Assembly (NCBI RefSeq): GCF_007991635.1
Contig: NZ_BJYS01000014.1
Span: 1 to 64,000 of the forward strand
Length of the DNA stretch: 64,000 nucleotides
Source of the DNA: Adhaeribacter aerolatus
Lineage (GTDB): Bacteria; Bacteroidota; Bacteroidia; Cytophagales; Hymenobacteraceae
Direction of reading: 5' to 3'
The translations under genes and the position numbers were made by a program. This document shows positions 18,409-28,081 of this stretch, piece after piece. Under the pieces are notes generated by a model. The model worked only from the letters and a program-made list of their open reading frames with translations. It searched no databases and had not been told where the DNA came from. Positions within the stretch are counted from its first letter, which is position 1. Every line of letters starts with the position of its first letter.

Positions 18409-18984
18409 ATGCCTCTAAAAAATGCTTTTAATGAATGGGAAGATTGTGCGTTATGGGATAGTTTTAGAAATAATAACCTGGAAGCTTTTACCGTGCTGTT
18501 CTTCCGTCATTATTCCTTTTTATTCCGTACCGGAAAGCAGATGCAGATAGAGGAAGAACTGGTAAAAGATACTTTACAGGAATTTTTTGAATATTTATGG
18601 CAGCACCGGCAAAACTTAAGTGATGCCAGGTTCCCAAAGTTATATTTAGTCAAATCATTTAAGCGCCTACTCTTAAACAAAGTTTCTAAATCTTCTGTTT
18701 TGGTTTCTGTTTCGGATATTGATGAATTAAAAATAAGAGAGCACGAGCCTTCTGTTGAAAAAAAACTCATAGAGCAACAAGAAAGTCAACTACAATTAAT
18801 GCGGCTTCAGGAGGAAATCAAGAAGCTTCCCGAGCGTCAGCAGGAAGCACTTCATTTAAAATATTTTTGCGAAATGGATTACGACCAAATCTCCTCCGCT
18901 TTAGACATTAGTTATCAGTCAAGTCGTAATCTTATTCACAAAGCCGTACAAAAACTCAGAGAAAGTTTCAAGATAGGTTTCTGA
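18409..18984 (+). CDS. ECF-type RNA polymerase sigma factor
   Basis: The 191-residue protein has a region 2 (about 20-85, with LWDSFRNNNLEAFTVLFFRHYSFLF and DTLQEFFEYLWQHR) and a region 4 helix-turn-helix (about 130-185, with LPERQQEALHLKYFCEMDYDQISSALDIS). This is the arrangement of Bacteroidetes ECF sigma factors linked to SusC. It would direct transcription of the following FecR and SusC genes when its anti-sigma factor releases it. It lies 143 bp before the FecR gene on the same strand. There is no sign of damage. Confidence 0.9.
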   Translation: MPLKNAFNEWEDCALWDSFRNNNLEAFTVLFFRHYSFLFRTGKQMQIEEELVKDTLQEFFEYLWQHRQNLSDARFPKLYLVKSFKRLLLNKVSKSSVLVSVSDIDELKIREHEPSVEKKLIEQQESQLQLMRLQEEIKKLPERQQEALHLKYFCEMDYDQISSALDISYQSSRNLIHKAVQKLRESFKIGF

Positions 18985-19127
18985 AAATCAGAAGAACGCT
19001 ACTTTTTATCTCCTTCACTCCTTATTAATATATCTCTATATCTGCCGTAATTTAAATCTTAATATTAGGGTACAAAACTAAAAAATACTCTCTTTTAAGT
19101 TAACTTAGTAATTATAATAGAATAGTT

Positions 19128-20165
19128 ATGCCCTATTCAGATTTTAATACAGAAGATTTTGTTAAAGATCCGTATTTTCAGGTTTGGGTATTACAGGACG
19201 ATCCGGAAGCAAATTCTTTTTGGGAATTATGGATGGAGCTATATCCGGAAAAAGAAAAAACCGTTTCGGCTGCCATCGAAATTCTCTTGAATGAGAATGT
19301 TGAAAAGGAATTAATTGTACCAGAGGCGCAAATTAAAGAAGCATGGGAACAATTAAATATAAATATCCAACCAAATGTAATTCCAATCAGTAGTCCCTCC
19401 TATTCGGGCACGCACCCCAAAAAACCTGTTAGCTGGCTGTTAGTGGCGGCGGCTATTACCGGTATATTAATGCTAACCTTTGGTTTTCTATACTTCCGGG
19501 AGCAGCATAAAACAGTTACGTATACTTCTGTTAACAGCCAGGTTTTGCCCATTACTTTGCCCGATGGTTCAGCGGTAATGCTCAATTCCAATTCATCGTT
19601 AGCTTTTAAAAAGACCTGGACTAACCAAAGCCAGCGGGAAGTCTGGTTAAAGGGTGAAGCCTTCTTTTCGGTAACTAAAAAGCCGTTGAAAGGTATGCCA
19701 ACCTTTACGGTACATGCAAACAAAGTTCAGGTTCAAGTGCTGGGCACGCAGTTTAATGTTGCCGACCGGGCTTCTCAAACCCAGGTAATCTTAAATTCCG
19801 GCAAAATTAAATTAATGGTTAATGATACCCGTAAGCCCACGGCTTTAACCATGTTGCCCGGTGATTATGTAGCTTTAGATAAATACGAAGAAAAGATCAT
19901 TAAATTAAAAGTTAATCCGGAAGCTTTTTCGGGTTGGCGTTCACAAAAATTGGTATTTAAAAATACGCCGTTGGCCGAAATTATCGCCCAAATAGAACAG
20001 ACTTACGGTACTAAAATTATTTTAACTGATACCAGTTTAGTAGACCGAACCTTTACCGGCACTTTCCCGAATAATAATTTACCGGTACTGTTACAGACCT
20101 TAGAAAAAGCATTTCAGTTAAATATAAGCCAACAAGGTCAGATCTTAACTTTTCGCAAGATTTAA
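19128..20165 (+). CDS. FecR-family anti-sigma factor
   Basis: The 345-residue inner-membrane protein has an N-terminal cytoplasmic part (about 1-100) that would hold the sigma factor and one transmembrane segment (about 104-127, SWLLVAAAITGILMLTFGFLYF). Its periplasmic FecR domain (about 140-235) contains LPDGSAVMLNSNSSLAFKKTW, GEAFFSV and VLGTQFNV. A C-terminal DUF4974 domain (about 270-340, KLVFKNTPLAEIIAQIEQTYG) probably contacts the STN domain of SusC. With the upstream sigma factor and downstream STN-SusC it forms a complete trans-envelope signalling set. Confidence 0.92.
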   Translation: MPYSDFNTEDFVKDPYFQVWVLQDDPEANSFWELWMELYPEKEKTVSAAIEILLNENVEKELIVPEAQIKEAWEQLNINIQPNVIPISSPSYSGTHPKKPVSWLLVAAAITGILMLTFGFLYFREQHKTVTYTSVNSQVLPITLPDGSAVMLNSNSSLAFKKTWTNQSQREVWLKGEAFFSVTKKPLKGMPTFTVHANKVQVQVLGTQFNVADRASQTQVILNSGKIKLMVNDTRKPTALTMLPGDYVALDKYEEKIIKLKVNPEAFSGWRSQKLVFKNTPLAEIIAQIEQTYGTKIILTDTSLVDRTFTGTFPNNNLPVLLQTLEKAFQLNISQQGQILTFRKI

Positions 20166-20207
20166 TAATCCGCTCCAGATTTTATACTTGCTTTTTAAGC
20201 TTGTTCC

Positions 20208-20250
20208 CTTCATTCAGGATAAAAATTAAAAAAATTTATCCTGAGTGAAG
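20208..20250 (+). terminator. Hairpin after the FecR gene
   Basis: Arms at 20208-20223 and 20235-20250 pair over 16 bp with one G.U wobble, around an A/T-rich 11-nt loop. It stands between the FecR stop and the SusC start. No clear U-tract follows, so it may act as a partial terminator or attenuator rather than a full stop. Confidence 0.5.
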
Positions 20251-20457
20251 AGTACAAACAATACCTCACTCTCTCTTTATAGCTACACAACCAAATTTAA
20301 GCTCTAAAATATTTGAGCTGATATTTTCCTATAAGGAAATACTTACGATTAAGGCTTGTGTGGTAAGCTCTTCATAGAAAGGAAGTGCGTTAGCTGCCAG
20401 GCTCTAAATTTTGCTGCGTTAAAACAAACTTTTTATAAACTTTTATCCACCACTTTT

Positions 20458-23400
20458 ATGAAAAACAGCTACAAACTTGCCTTATGGGTATGTGCGATAG
20501 TACTTTTTTCTCACGGCCATATACAGGGCCAGGAATTAGCACTTTCGAAACCTGAAGCGAACACACCGCAAAATAAATCCCAGGCAGCCCAATCCCTCCA
20601 GAAAATTCTTTCACAACTGGAATCGCAGTACAAAGTAAATTTCGCCTACGAAGAAGCGCTCGTTACCGATAAAGTAATACAGCTTCCGGCTGGCCGGATA
20701 ACGAATCTGGCAAAAACATTGAACGAACTTTTAAATCCTTTAAACCTGAAGGTTGAAAAAATTAATAATAATTTATTTTTAATCTTAAGTCAACCCGAAA
20801 AGGGTAAGCCCCAAAGTAAAACCAACACGCAAGTAAGCCCCCATAACTCCGTAAACACAACTATTATAGCGGCTGATTTCTCCGTTAACGGCAAAGTAAC
20901 CGACGAAAGCGGTACCGGTTTACCCGGGGTAAGCGTTTTGGTCAAAGGCACAACCCTTGGCACAACTACCAATTCTGACGGTACTTTTACTTTATCGGTG
21001 CCCCAGAGAAACAGTATTTTAATATTCTCTTTTATTGGGTTTTCTTCGCAGGAAGTGCCCGTAAACGGCCAGGCCAACCTTTCCATCCAGATGGCGCCCG
21101 ATGCCAAAGCCCTGGACGAAGTAGTGGTGGTAGGCTATGGCGTAGTGAAGAAAAGTGATTTAACGGGGTCATTATCGCAGGTTAAAACACAGGAAATCCG
21201 CTCTTTCCCCACCAATAATGTTTTACAGGCCATTTCGGGCCGGGCCAGCGGCGTACAGGTGCTGCAAACAACAGGGGCGCCGGGGGCCGGCTTAAATGTC
21301 CGGATCAGAGGTACTAATTCTATCCAGGGCGGCAACGAACCGCTTTATGTGATAGACGGATTTCCTTTTTCGGGCAATCCCACCAATTTAAACAACGCCG
21401 ATATTGAAAGCATAGAAGTGCTGAAAGATGCTTCGGCCACGGCTATCTATGGCTCCAGGGGTGCCAATGGGGTGGTACTGATTACCACCAAACAAGGTAA
21501 AGCCGGCCAGACCCGCGTAGAGTATGAAACCACTTACAGCATGCAGACTTTACGCAAGAAGCTGGAATTAATGAATGGGCAAGAGTACGCCATGCTGAAT
21601 AACCTGCAGGCTGCCAACGATAAAATTGCCCTGTATTTTACCCAGGAACAAATAAATAATTTTGGCGAAGGCACCGATTGGCAGGACGTGGTTTTTCAGA
21701 AAGCGCCCATGGCTTCTTCGTCATTAAGCGTAAACGGTGGCAATGAGAAAACGCAGTTTTCCGTAACCGGCAGTTATTTGGGCCAGGAAGGTATTATTAA
21801 AGGCAGCGATTATAACCGCTACGCCTTAAGCACCAAGATCAATCACAAGATCAGCGATAAATTTCAAATAAATTTTTCTAATAATGCCAGCCGTTTAGCT
21901 ACCGAAAGAAAAGATAGCGAAGGCGGCTCGCGGGGTAATTCTATGATTGGGGCAGCTATTTCGGCCGCGCCCATTTCTACTCCTTACCGCGAAGATGGTT
22001 CTTACTCCATCTTGTCGCAGGATTATCCTTTTGTAGCAGTTGATATCAGAAACCCGCTGAATTATATTAATGAGCAATTTAATACCATAAAAGCTAATGT
22101 CTTATTAACCAATGCCTCGCTTTTGTTTAATCCCATTCCGGAACTAACAGTTAAAATATCCGGGGGCATAGAAAACCGCGACGACCGCACCGATAATTAC
22201 ACCACCCGCAAATTCTTAAACTCCGAAGGCCGCGCCAGTGTAAGCACCAGCCAATTTACCAGTTTATTAAGTGAAAACACCATCAGCTACCTAAAAACGC
22301 TGAACGAAGATCACCAGATTTCGGCGGTAGCGGGTTTTACCTACCAGGATTTTTTAACCACTTCTTTATCGGGTAGCGGTACCGGTTTCCTGAGCGATGC
22401 TTTTGAAACCTATAACCTGGAAGCTGCGGCTACGCCCGGAATTGCAAATTCCGGCTATGCCAAATCAGTTTTATTATCGTATTTAGGCCGGCTTAATTAT
22501 TCCTTCAACAATAAATATTTACTTACTGTAAGTTTCCGTACCGATGGTTCTTCACGGTACAGCGACGGTAAAAAGTGGGGCAGTTTCCCTTCTGCGGCCC
22601 TGGCCTGGCGGGCTTCGGAAGAAGAATTCCTGAAATCCAGCAATATTTTCTCGGACCTGAAAGTACGCGCCAGTTGGGGATTAACCGGTAGCCAGGCCAT
22701 TAGCCCATACACCACGCTAAATCAATTATCATCCGGCAATACCGTTTTTGGCAATTCGCTGTACACCACTTTTGCCCCCAGCACGGTTTTACCCGGTAAT
22801 TTAAAATGGGAAACCACCGAGCAAATAAATTTTGGTTTCGATTTAGGTATTCTGGAGAACCGTTTATACCTGACTACCGATTATTACATTAAAAATACCC
22901 GCGATTTATTAAATACCGTGCGGCTACCTAATTCTTTGAGCTTTACCACCACCATCCGGAACGTAGGCGAAGTACAAAACAAGGGGCTGGAATTAGGGCT
23001 GGAAGCAAAAGCCATTCAGGGCAAATTTAACTGGGATTTGTTCGGGAATATTTCCTTTAACCGCAACAAGGTGGTTAGCTTAAACGATGGCAAAGATATT
23101 TTAGGCACCTCTATTAATGTGCTGGTATTATCCGATAATCTTACCATTCTGCGTGAAGGACGACCCATTGGCCAGTTTTGGGGCTACCAGGAAGATGGCT
23201 ATACCGATAAAGGACAAATTAAATTTAAAGATTTAAACAACGATGGCGCCATTTCGGCGGACGATAAAACCTACATCGGCAACCCGAATCCTAAATTTAT
23301 TTACGGCCTGAACTCAAACATGTCGTTTAACAATTTTGAGTTAACCGCCTTCTTCCAGGGTTCTTACGGCAACGATATTTTTAATGTAAGCGCCATTCCC

Positions 23401-23772
23401 AGCACCCTCGATTACGGCCAAGGATTGAACATGCCCCGCGAAGTATTTCAAAATCATTGGACCCCGGAAAATCCTAATGCCAAATATCCCATCATCAGCC
23501 GTACCACTTCCGCCCGGGCATCCGACCGCTGGATAGAAGACGGCTCGTATTTGCGCCTCCGGAATATTCAGTTAGCCTACAACCTCCCCATCGAGAAGTT
23601 TAGCTTGGGCTGGATTAAAAATGCCCAGGTAAGTGTGAGCGGGCAAAACTTAGTTACCTGGACCAAATATTCCTGGTGGGACCCCGAAATTAACTCCCGC
23701 GGCGCCGGTATCGATTATTACAGCTACCCCATTTCCAAAGTGGTTACCGCCGGTATCCGGATTGGTTTTTAA
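20458..23772 (+). CDS. SusC/RagA-family TonB-dependent transporter with STN signalling domain
   Basis: The preferred start at 20458 gives a 1104-residue protein that begins with a clean signal peptide (MKNSYKLALWVCAIVLFSHG); an upstream in-frame start at 20356 would bury it. After the signal come an STN (secretin/TonB N-terminal) domain (about 40-110, ILSQLESQYKVNFAYEEALV), a carboxypeptidase-regulatory-like domain (about 140-220, GVSVLVKGTTLGTTTNSDGTF), and the plug (ALDEVVVVGYGVVKKSDLTG, then VRIRGTNSIQGGNEPLYVIDGF). The barrel ends in GIRIGF. The STN domain transmits substrate binding to the FecR protein encoded just upstream. The partner SusD gene 50 bp downstream is interrupted by a stop codon. 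The leader contains TATCCACCAC four bases before ATG. Confidence 0.93.
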   Translation: MKNSYKLALWVCAIVLFSHGHIQGQELALSKPEANTPQNKSQAAQSLQKILSQLESQYKVNFAYEEALVTDKVIQLPAGRITNLAKTLNELLNPLNLKVEKINNNLFLILSQPEKGKPQSKTNTQVSPHNSVNTTIIAADFSVNGKVTDESGTGLPGVSVLVKGTTLGTTTNSDGTFTLSVPQRNSILIFSFIGFSSQEVPVNGQANLSIQMAPDAKALDEVVVVGYGVVKKSDLTGSLSQVKTQEIRSFPTNNVLQAISGRASGVQVLQTTGAPGAGLNVRIRGTNSIQGGNEPLYVIDGFPFSGNPTNLNNADIESIEVLKDASATAIYGSRGANGVVLITTKQGKAGQTRVEYETTYSMQTLRKKLELMNGQEYAMLNNLQAANDKIALYFTQEQINNFGEGTDWQDVVFQKAPMASSSLSVNGGNEKTQFSVTGSYLGQEGIIKGSDYNRYALSTKINHKISDKFQINFSNNASRLATERKDSEGGSRGNSMIGAAISAAPISTPYREDGSYSILSQDYPFVAVDIRNPLNYINEQFNTIKANVLLTNASLLFNPIPELTVKISGGIENRDDRTDNYTTRKFLNSEGRASVSTSQFTSLLSENTISYLKTLNEDHQISAVAGFTYQDFLTTSLSGSGTGFLSDAFETYNLEAAATPGIANSGYAKSVLLSYLGRLNYSFNNKYLLTVSFRTDGSSRYSDGKKWGSFPSAALAWRASEEEFLKSSNIFSDLKVRASWGLTGSQAISPYTTLNQLSSGNTVFGNSLYTTFAPSTVLPGNLKWETTEQINFGFDLGILENRLYLTTDYYIKNTRDLLNTVRLPNSLSFTTTIRNVGEVQNKGLELGLEAKAIQGKFNWDLFGNISFNRNKVVSLNDGKDILGTSINVLVLSDNLTILREGRPIGQFWGYQEDGYTDKGQIKFKDLNNDGAISADDKTYIGNPNPKFIYGLNSNMSFNNFELTAFFQGSYGNDIFNVSAIPSTLDYGQGLNMPREVFQNHWTPENPNAKYPIISRTTSARASDRWIEDGSYLRLRNIQLAYNLPIEKFSLGWIKNAQVSVSGQNLVTWTKYSWWDPEINSRGAGIDYYSYPISKVVTAGIRIGF

Positions 23773-23822
23773 TTCTTTGGGTATTAGCGAAACAGATAAA
23801 ATATTATTTAAAGCGAGAGGAA

Positions 23823-25307
23823 ATGAAAATGCTAAATATAATTTCGGCTAAACCGGGAAGAAGTTTAAAAAGAGCGGCTTATGGCCTTTTAACACTTTCT
23901 GTGCTTTTTACCTTACCGGCTTGCGAAGATGAGTTACAAGAAGCGCCTAAAACCGTTGCGGTAGAAAATTTTTACAACACCGCCGAGGAAGTAGAAACCG
24001 CCACCAATGCCATATACAGTCCTTTGCGTTCTACGCGGGCGGAGCAAATTGCCGTGCTGGATGCCCATACCGATTGGGGTTACGGCCGCGGCAGCCGGGC
24101 CCAGTACAACGACTTTGCGGGTTTAAACTCAGGTAACATGAATGCGGCTACTGCTCGTTGGAACTCTTTTTACCAGGCCATCCGGAATGCCAATCTGGTA
24201 ATAAGTAATGCCCCCAACGGTAAAAATATTAATGAGGCAGATATTGCTAAATACGTAGCGGAAGCTAAGTTTCTGCGGGCTTTAAGTTATTTTGATTTGG
24301 TGCGCAACTGGGGCGGCGTACCCATTCGGACCGAAAGTAATTATACCGAAATAGGCGTTAAAAGAAGCACTGTACCGGAAGTTTACGAGCTTATTCTGGC
24401 TGATTTAGCAGAAGCCGAAAAGAACTTACCGGATGAACCCAAGCATGTTGGCCGGCCAACTAAATTAGCCGCCAAAACCATGCTGGCCGAGGTCTATTTA
24501 ACCCTGAAGCGCTACCCCGAAGCCCGCGACAAAGCCAACGAAGTAATTAAAGCAAATAAATATTCTTTGGTACCCGTAACCAAAAAAGAAGATTTTCAGC
24601 TAAAGCTTTTTGGCCCCGATTTGCTGACTACCCCCGAAGAAATATTTTATTTTAAATATGCGCGCCAGGTGGGCCAAGGCAATTTTATGCTTTGGATCTT
24701 AAACCACCCCAACACCAAACTTTTCAATTTTGGCGGCGCTTATGCCCATTATTCCGATCAAAACACCCCGTTTTACAAAGCCTAGGATGATCAGGATATC
24801 CGGAAATCGCTGTGGGATGTGGTAAACTTTGGTTTGGGCGCTACTACCCTGGTGAGCAGCAAGTACGTAGAACCGGCCGCTGTTAGTCAGAACGATGCCG
24901 GCAACGATTTACCTATTTACCGCTACGCCGAAGTATTGTTAATTTTTGCGGAGGCCGCCAGCCAGGCCGATAAGGGCCCAACCCCGGAAGCCGTGGAGGC
25001 GCTGAACCAGGTGCACCGCCGGGCCTATGGTCAGAACCCTACCCAACCTGCGGCCATAGATTTTAAACGGGAAGATTATACCGCCCAAACCTTTCAGGAC
25101 CTGGTATTACAGGAACGGGCTTATGAATTTATTTTTGAAGGCAAACGCTGGCTGGATTTAAAACGAACCGGAAAAGCCCAGGAAGCCATTTTAAAAGGCA
25201 AAGGCAAAACCATAGCTGAGGCGCATTATTTATGGCCCATTCCGCTTGATGAATTAAGTTTTAATACTGCCTTAAATGCTACCCAAGACCAAAATCCAGG
25301 CTATTAA
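23823..25307 (+). pseudogene. SusD-family lipoprotein gene interrupted by an in-frame TAG
   Basis: One reading frame runs from ATG at 23823 to TAA at 25305-25307, broken only by TAG at 24783-24785. The first part (320 residues) has a lipobox LPAC (Cys34) and SusD helices (YVAEAKFLRALSYFDLVRNWGG, LAAKTMLAEVYLTLKRY). The second part continues in the same frame with DDQDIRKSLWDVVNFG, the RagB/SusD signature YRYAEVLLIFAEAASQA and QERAYEFIFEGKRWLDLKRTG. Joined, they would be about 494 residues, normal for SusD. A single base change in a sense codon (for example CAG, AAG or GAG to TAG) explains it. Either it is a true recent nonsense mutation or a sequencing error. If real, only the N-terminal two thirds would be made, without the conserved C-terminal region. 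Confidence 0.88.
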
Positions 25308-25398
25308 AAAATTCAAAGCAGGTTATTTTTTAAAGCGGGCAAAGCAAATAAGAATTAAAATAAAGAGCCCTAACTTATAAGTTTAAGCTATATCTTTT

Positions 25399-26763
25399 AT
25401 GACAAATATTAACAGAAGAACGCTTCTTAAATCAATTGGTTTGGCCTCCGTAGGAGCTGTTACCCCCAATTTATTGCACGGAGAAAGATTAAGCCAACCT
25501 TACCAGGTAAAAGCCCAGAAACTTCAAACCGATGTATTGGTTATAGGCGGCGGTACGGCTGGTGTTATTGCGGCCATTCAGGCCGGCAGAGCCGGGGCCA
25601 AGGTTATATTGGTAGAAAATGGCAGCCAATTAGGCGGTACCACAACTACCGGCGGGGTTAATTTTCCGGGAATATTTTTCGCCTGGGGCAAGCAAGTAAT
25701 TGGGGGTATTGGCTGGGAACTGGTGCAGGAGGCAGTAGCGTTTAACGACGATGTTTTGCCCGATTTTTCGGTTCCGCACGGCAAACAGCATTGGAAGCAC
25801 CAGGTCCGGGTTAATAAAGCGGTATATACCATTCTGGCCGAAGAAAAATGCCTGAATGCCGGCGTTAAGATTCGGTTTTACGAAACCCCCATCAGTTGCT
25901 CGTTTAAAAACAATAATTGGGTGGTGCAAACCGTAGGAAAAGGAACCAGCACCGAAATAACCTGTAACCAGCTAATTGATTGCACCGGCAATGCCTACGC
26001 GGCTTCTATTGCCGGTTTCCCGTTGCTAAGGGAGGCCGAAACTCAACCCGGTACCCTTAATTTTGAATTAGGTGGTTACGATTTTGACGCGCTCGATAAG
26101 AAGCAGATTCAGGAGGCCTATTTGCAGGCCATAAAAAAAGGAGAATTGAGCAAACCTGATTTTAAGGGTAATATTATAGCTTTACTTCAGCATAAAGGCG
26201 ATAACAATCAGCATATTGCCGGCGCCGATTCTACTACCTCCGAAACCCATACCTTGGCCAATATTAAAGGCAGAGCTTCCTTAATAAAACACCTGCGTTT
26301 TTTAAGAACCTTACCTGGTTGCGAAAAAATGAAAATTGTTGACATGCAGCAAGAAACGGCCGTACGCGAAACTTTTAGAATAGACGGCTTATATAAAATA
26401 ACGCAGGAAGATTACGTAACCGGCAAAAAATACGACGATGCGGTTTCTTACTCTTATTACCCCATTGATTTACACGACGAACACGGCGTGGTTCCCAATC
26501 AGTTAAATAAAGGCACCATACCCACCATTCCTTTACGCGCCTTAATACCCCGAAACAGCCGCAATTTTATGGTGGCGGGCCGAAGCATCAGCAGCGATCG
26601 TTTGGCCAATTCGGCCTTACGGGTACAAGCTTCGTGTATGGGAATGGGACAGGCGGCCGGCGCCGTAGCCGTTTTGGCCCATAAAAGTAACAAAACGCCC
26701 CACGAGGTGCCCATGCGCGATATCCGCAAATTAATTCAGGAGCACGGCGGAATTGTACCTTAA
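25399..26763 (+). CDS. Exported FAD-dependent oxidoreductase (FAD_oxidored family)
   Basis: The 454-residue protein begins with a Tat-like signal (NRRTLLKSIGLASVGA). Residues 46-76 are the FAD-binding Rossmann segment VLVIGGGTAGVIAAIQAGRAG, ending at VILVE, and LGGTTTTGGVNFPG follows. The C-terminal FAD motif is present as FMVAGRSISSDRLANSALRVQASCMGMGQAAG near 398-430. This is the PF12831-type layout found in many Bacteroidetes and Planctomycetes sugar loci. It would fold with FAD in the cytoplasm and be exported folded. The substrate is unknown. It follows the broken SusD gene by 91 bp and is probably cotranscribed with the following unrecognised gene. Confidence 0.85.
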   Translation: MTNINRRTLLKSIGLASVGAVTPNLLHGERLSQPYQVKAQKLQTDVLVIGGGTAGVIAAIQAGRAGAKVILVENGSQLGGTTTTGGVNFPGIFFAWGKQVIGGIGWELVQEAVAFNDDVLPDFSVPHGKQHWKHQVRVNKAVYTILAEEKCLNAGVKIRFYETPISCSFKNNNWVVQTVGKGTSTEITCNQLIDCTGNAYAASIAGFPLLREAETQPGTLNFELGGYDFDALDKKQIQEAYLQAIKKGELSKPDFKGNIIALLQHKGDNNQHIAGADSTTSETHTLANIKGRASLIKHLRFLRTLPGCEKMKIVDMQQETAVRETFRIDGLYKITQEDYVTGKKYDDAVSYSYYPIDLHDEHGVVPNQLNKGTIPTIPLRALIPRNSRNFMVAGRSISSDRLANSALRVQASCMGMGQAAGAVAVLAHKSNKTPHEVPMRDIRKLIQEHGGIVP

Positions 26764-26809
26764 TTTTAGCTTTTGGGTTTGAAATAATAGCAAGAACGTA
26801 CTATAAAAA

Positions 26810-27967
26810 ATGAATAATAAAATCAGCAACAAGCGGGCATTCACGGTTATACTGGTGTGGTTCCTGTTGCTCTGTGGGTTTCAAAATAAAGGCAAAATCA
26901 GGTATTTCCAAACCCAAACGGTGTCCTTTAAACCCCATAAGATAGTACCTATTATCGTAGATTTTCAGGATTCTACTTTTAACGATACGTTGTTTCAAAT
27001 TAGATCAAAAGAAAATTACCCGGTATCATATTTCCGTAAAATCCAAGCCAGCGTCTGCTTCGATGACAAATGCCGGTTGTTGGATATTGTACTCTACTGG
27101 AACATTACAGGCCGGTACCTGGGTTTTGAAATGCCCGATGGTGAATATTTGAGTAAAACCGACCACGATCCTTTCCAGCCTGGTGAGTATAAAAAATTAA
27201 ACCAGGTTTTAGCCGATCCCAACTCGCCGATGGGCACTTTTACTTACGAGCAACTAACGCTACAACCGCCTAAAAACAGCCCGGGCGTAGATGCCACCAC
27301 CTCACCCATCCCGCCCTTGGTTGCCGAACATATTGTGCAGGGGGCGGCCTATACCACCTATAAGTTATGGCATTTTATTTACGGCCGTACGCAAACCGAA
27401 GTCCGGAATGCCACCTTAAAAGCGCTCACGCCCACCCTGATGAAGGAAATCTTAGCCAGTCCGGACGAAAAAGACAAAATGTGGGCCTTAAACCACATCA
27501 ACGGCTATGTAGAACTAACGCCGGAGTTGCAAAACAAAGTTGTAGCATTAATAGATGATAAAAATTTCAGCCTCGCCGAAAGAGCCGTAAACGCCATCAA
27601 CAAAAAGGATCTAGGCTCCAAAACTTTGCAACTTTTACTACTCGATAAATTCTATTCGACTGATTACAGCTTAAAAAAACTGATCATCGATAAACTAAAA
27701 CAAGCGCCGGAATTAGATAACCAGGTAAAAGCAAACTTAGCTAAAAGTTTAAATCAACTGAACGGTGAAATATTAAGCCGGGTGTTAGATGTTTTTAAAC
27801 AGCATAAAAACTTAAATAAAGAAACCTTGCTTAGTATTTCGGAATTATTGCTGAATGAAAATGCTTTTATCTCCAGGAAAGCATTTGATTTTTTCCAGAA
27901 CATAGCGGTAAAAGATCAGGAAATAAACAACAGAATTAGTAAATATAAGGCTACGCAAGGCATTTAA
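26810..27967 (+). CDS. Unrecognised exported protein with C-terminal helical repeats
   Basis: I do not recognise this 385-residue protein by name. Residues 8-25 are hydrophobic (signal peptide or anchor). Residues about 75-200 form a mixed alpha/beta part with RKIQASVCFDDKCRLLDIV and GVDATTSPIPPLVAEHIVQGAAYTTY, which loosely resembles the Asp-x-(Ser/Thr)-Gly-Ala-Thr flavinylation region of FMN-binding (NqrC/RnfG-like) domains, but without the Gly-Ala-Thr. From about 200 to the end the sequence is leucine-rich and helical, with repeats of 30-40 residues resembling HEAT repeats. It starts 46 bp after the FAD oxidoreductase gene, so it may be its partner, perhaps an electron carrier or docking protein. 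That role is speculation. Confidence 0.7.
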   Translation: MNNKISNKRAFTVILVWFLLLCGFQNKGKIRYFQTQTVSFKPHKIVPIIVDFQDSTFNDTLFQIRSKENYPVSYFRKIQASVCFDDKCRLLDIVLYWNITGRYLGFEMPDGEYLSKTDHDPFQPGEYKKLNQVLADPNSPMGTFTYEQLTLQPPKNSPGVDATTSPIPPLVAEHIVQGAAYTTYKLWHFIYGRTQTEVRNATLKALTPTLMKEILASPDEKDKMWALNHINGYVELTPELQNKVVALIDDKNFSLAERAVNAINKKDLGSKTLQLLLLDKFYSTDYSLKKLIIDKLKQAPELDNQVKANLAKSLNQLNGEILSRVLDVFKQHKNLNKETLLSISELLLNENAFISRKAFDFFQNIAVKDQEINNRISKYKATQGI

Positions 27968-28081
27968 AAAATACAAAATGGTACTTTCCTGTTCCTCCCA
28001 AAAGAATTTAAAATACCCGATTTAATTAATACAAATTATAACCATTAAAATTTTGCCAATAAAACTTGGCTGGCCTTAAAC

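Noticed and set aside
24819-25307. Separate short gene starting at GTG 24819
   Set aside because: It continues the SusD frame after the amber codon and has no independent start signal; it is the C-terminal half of the interrupted SusD.
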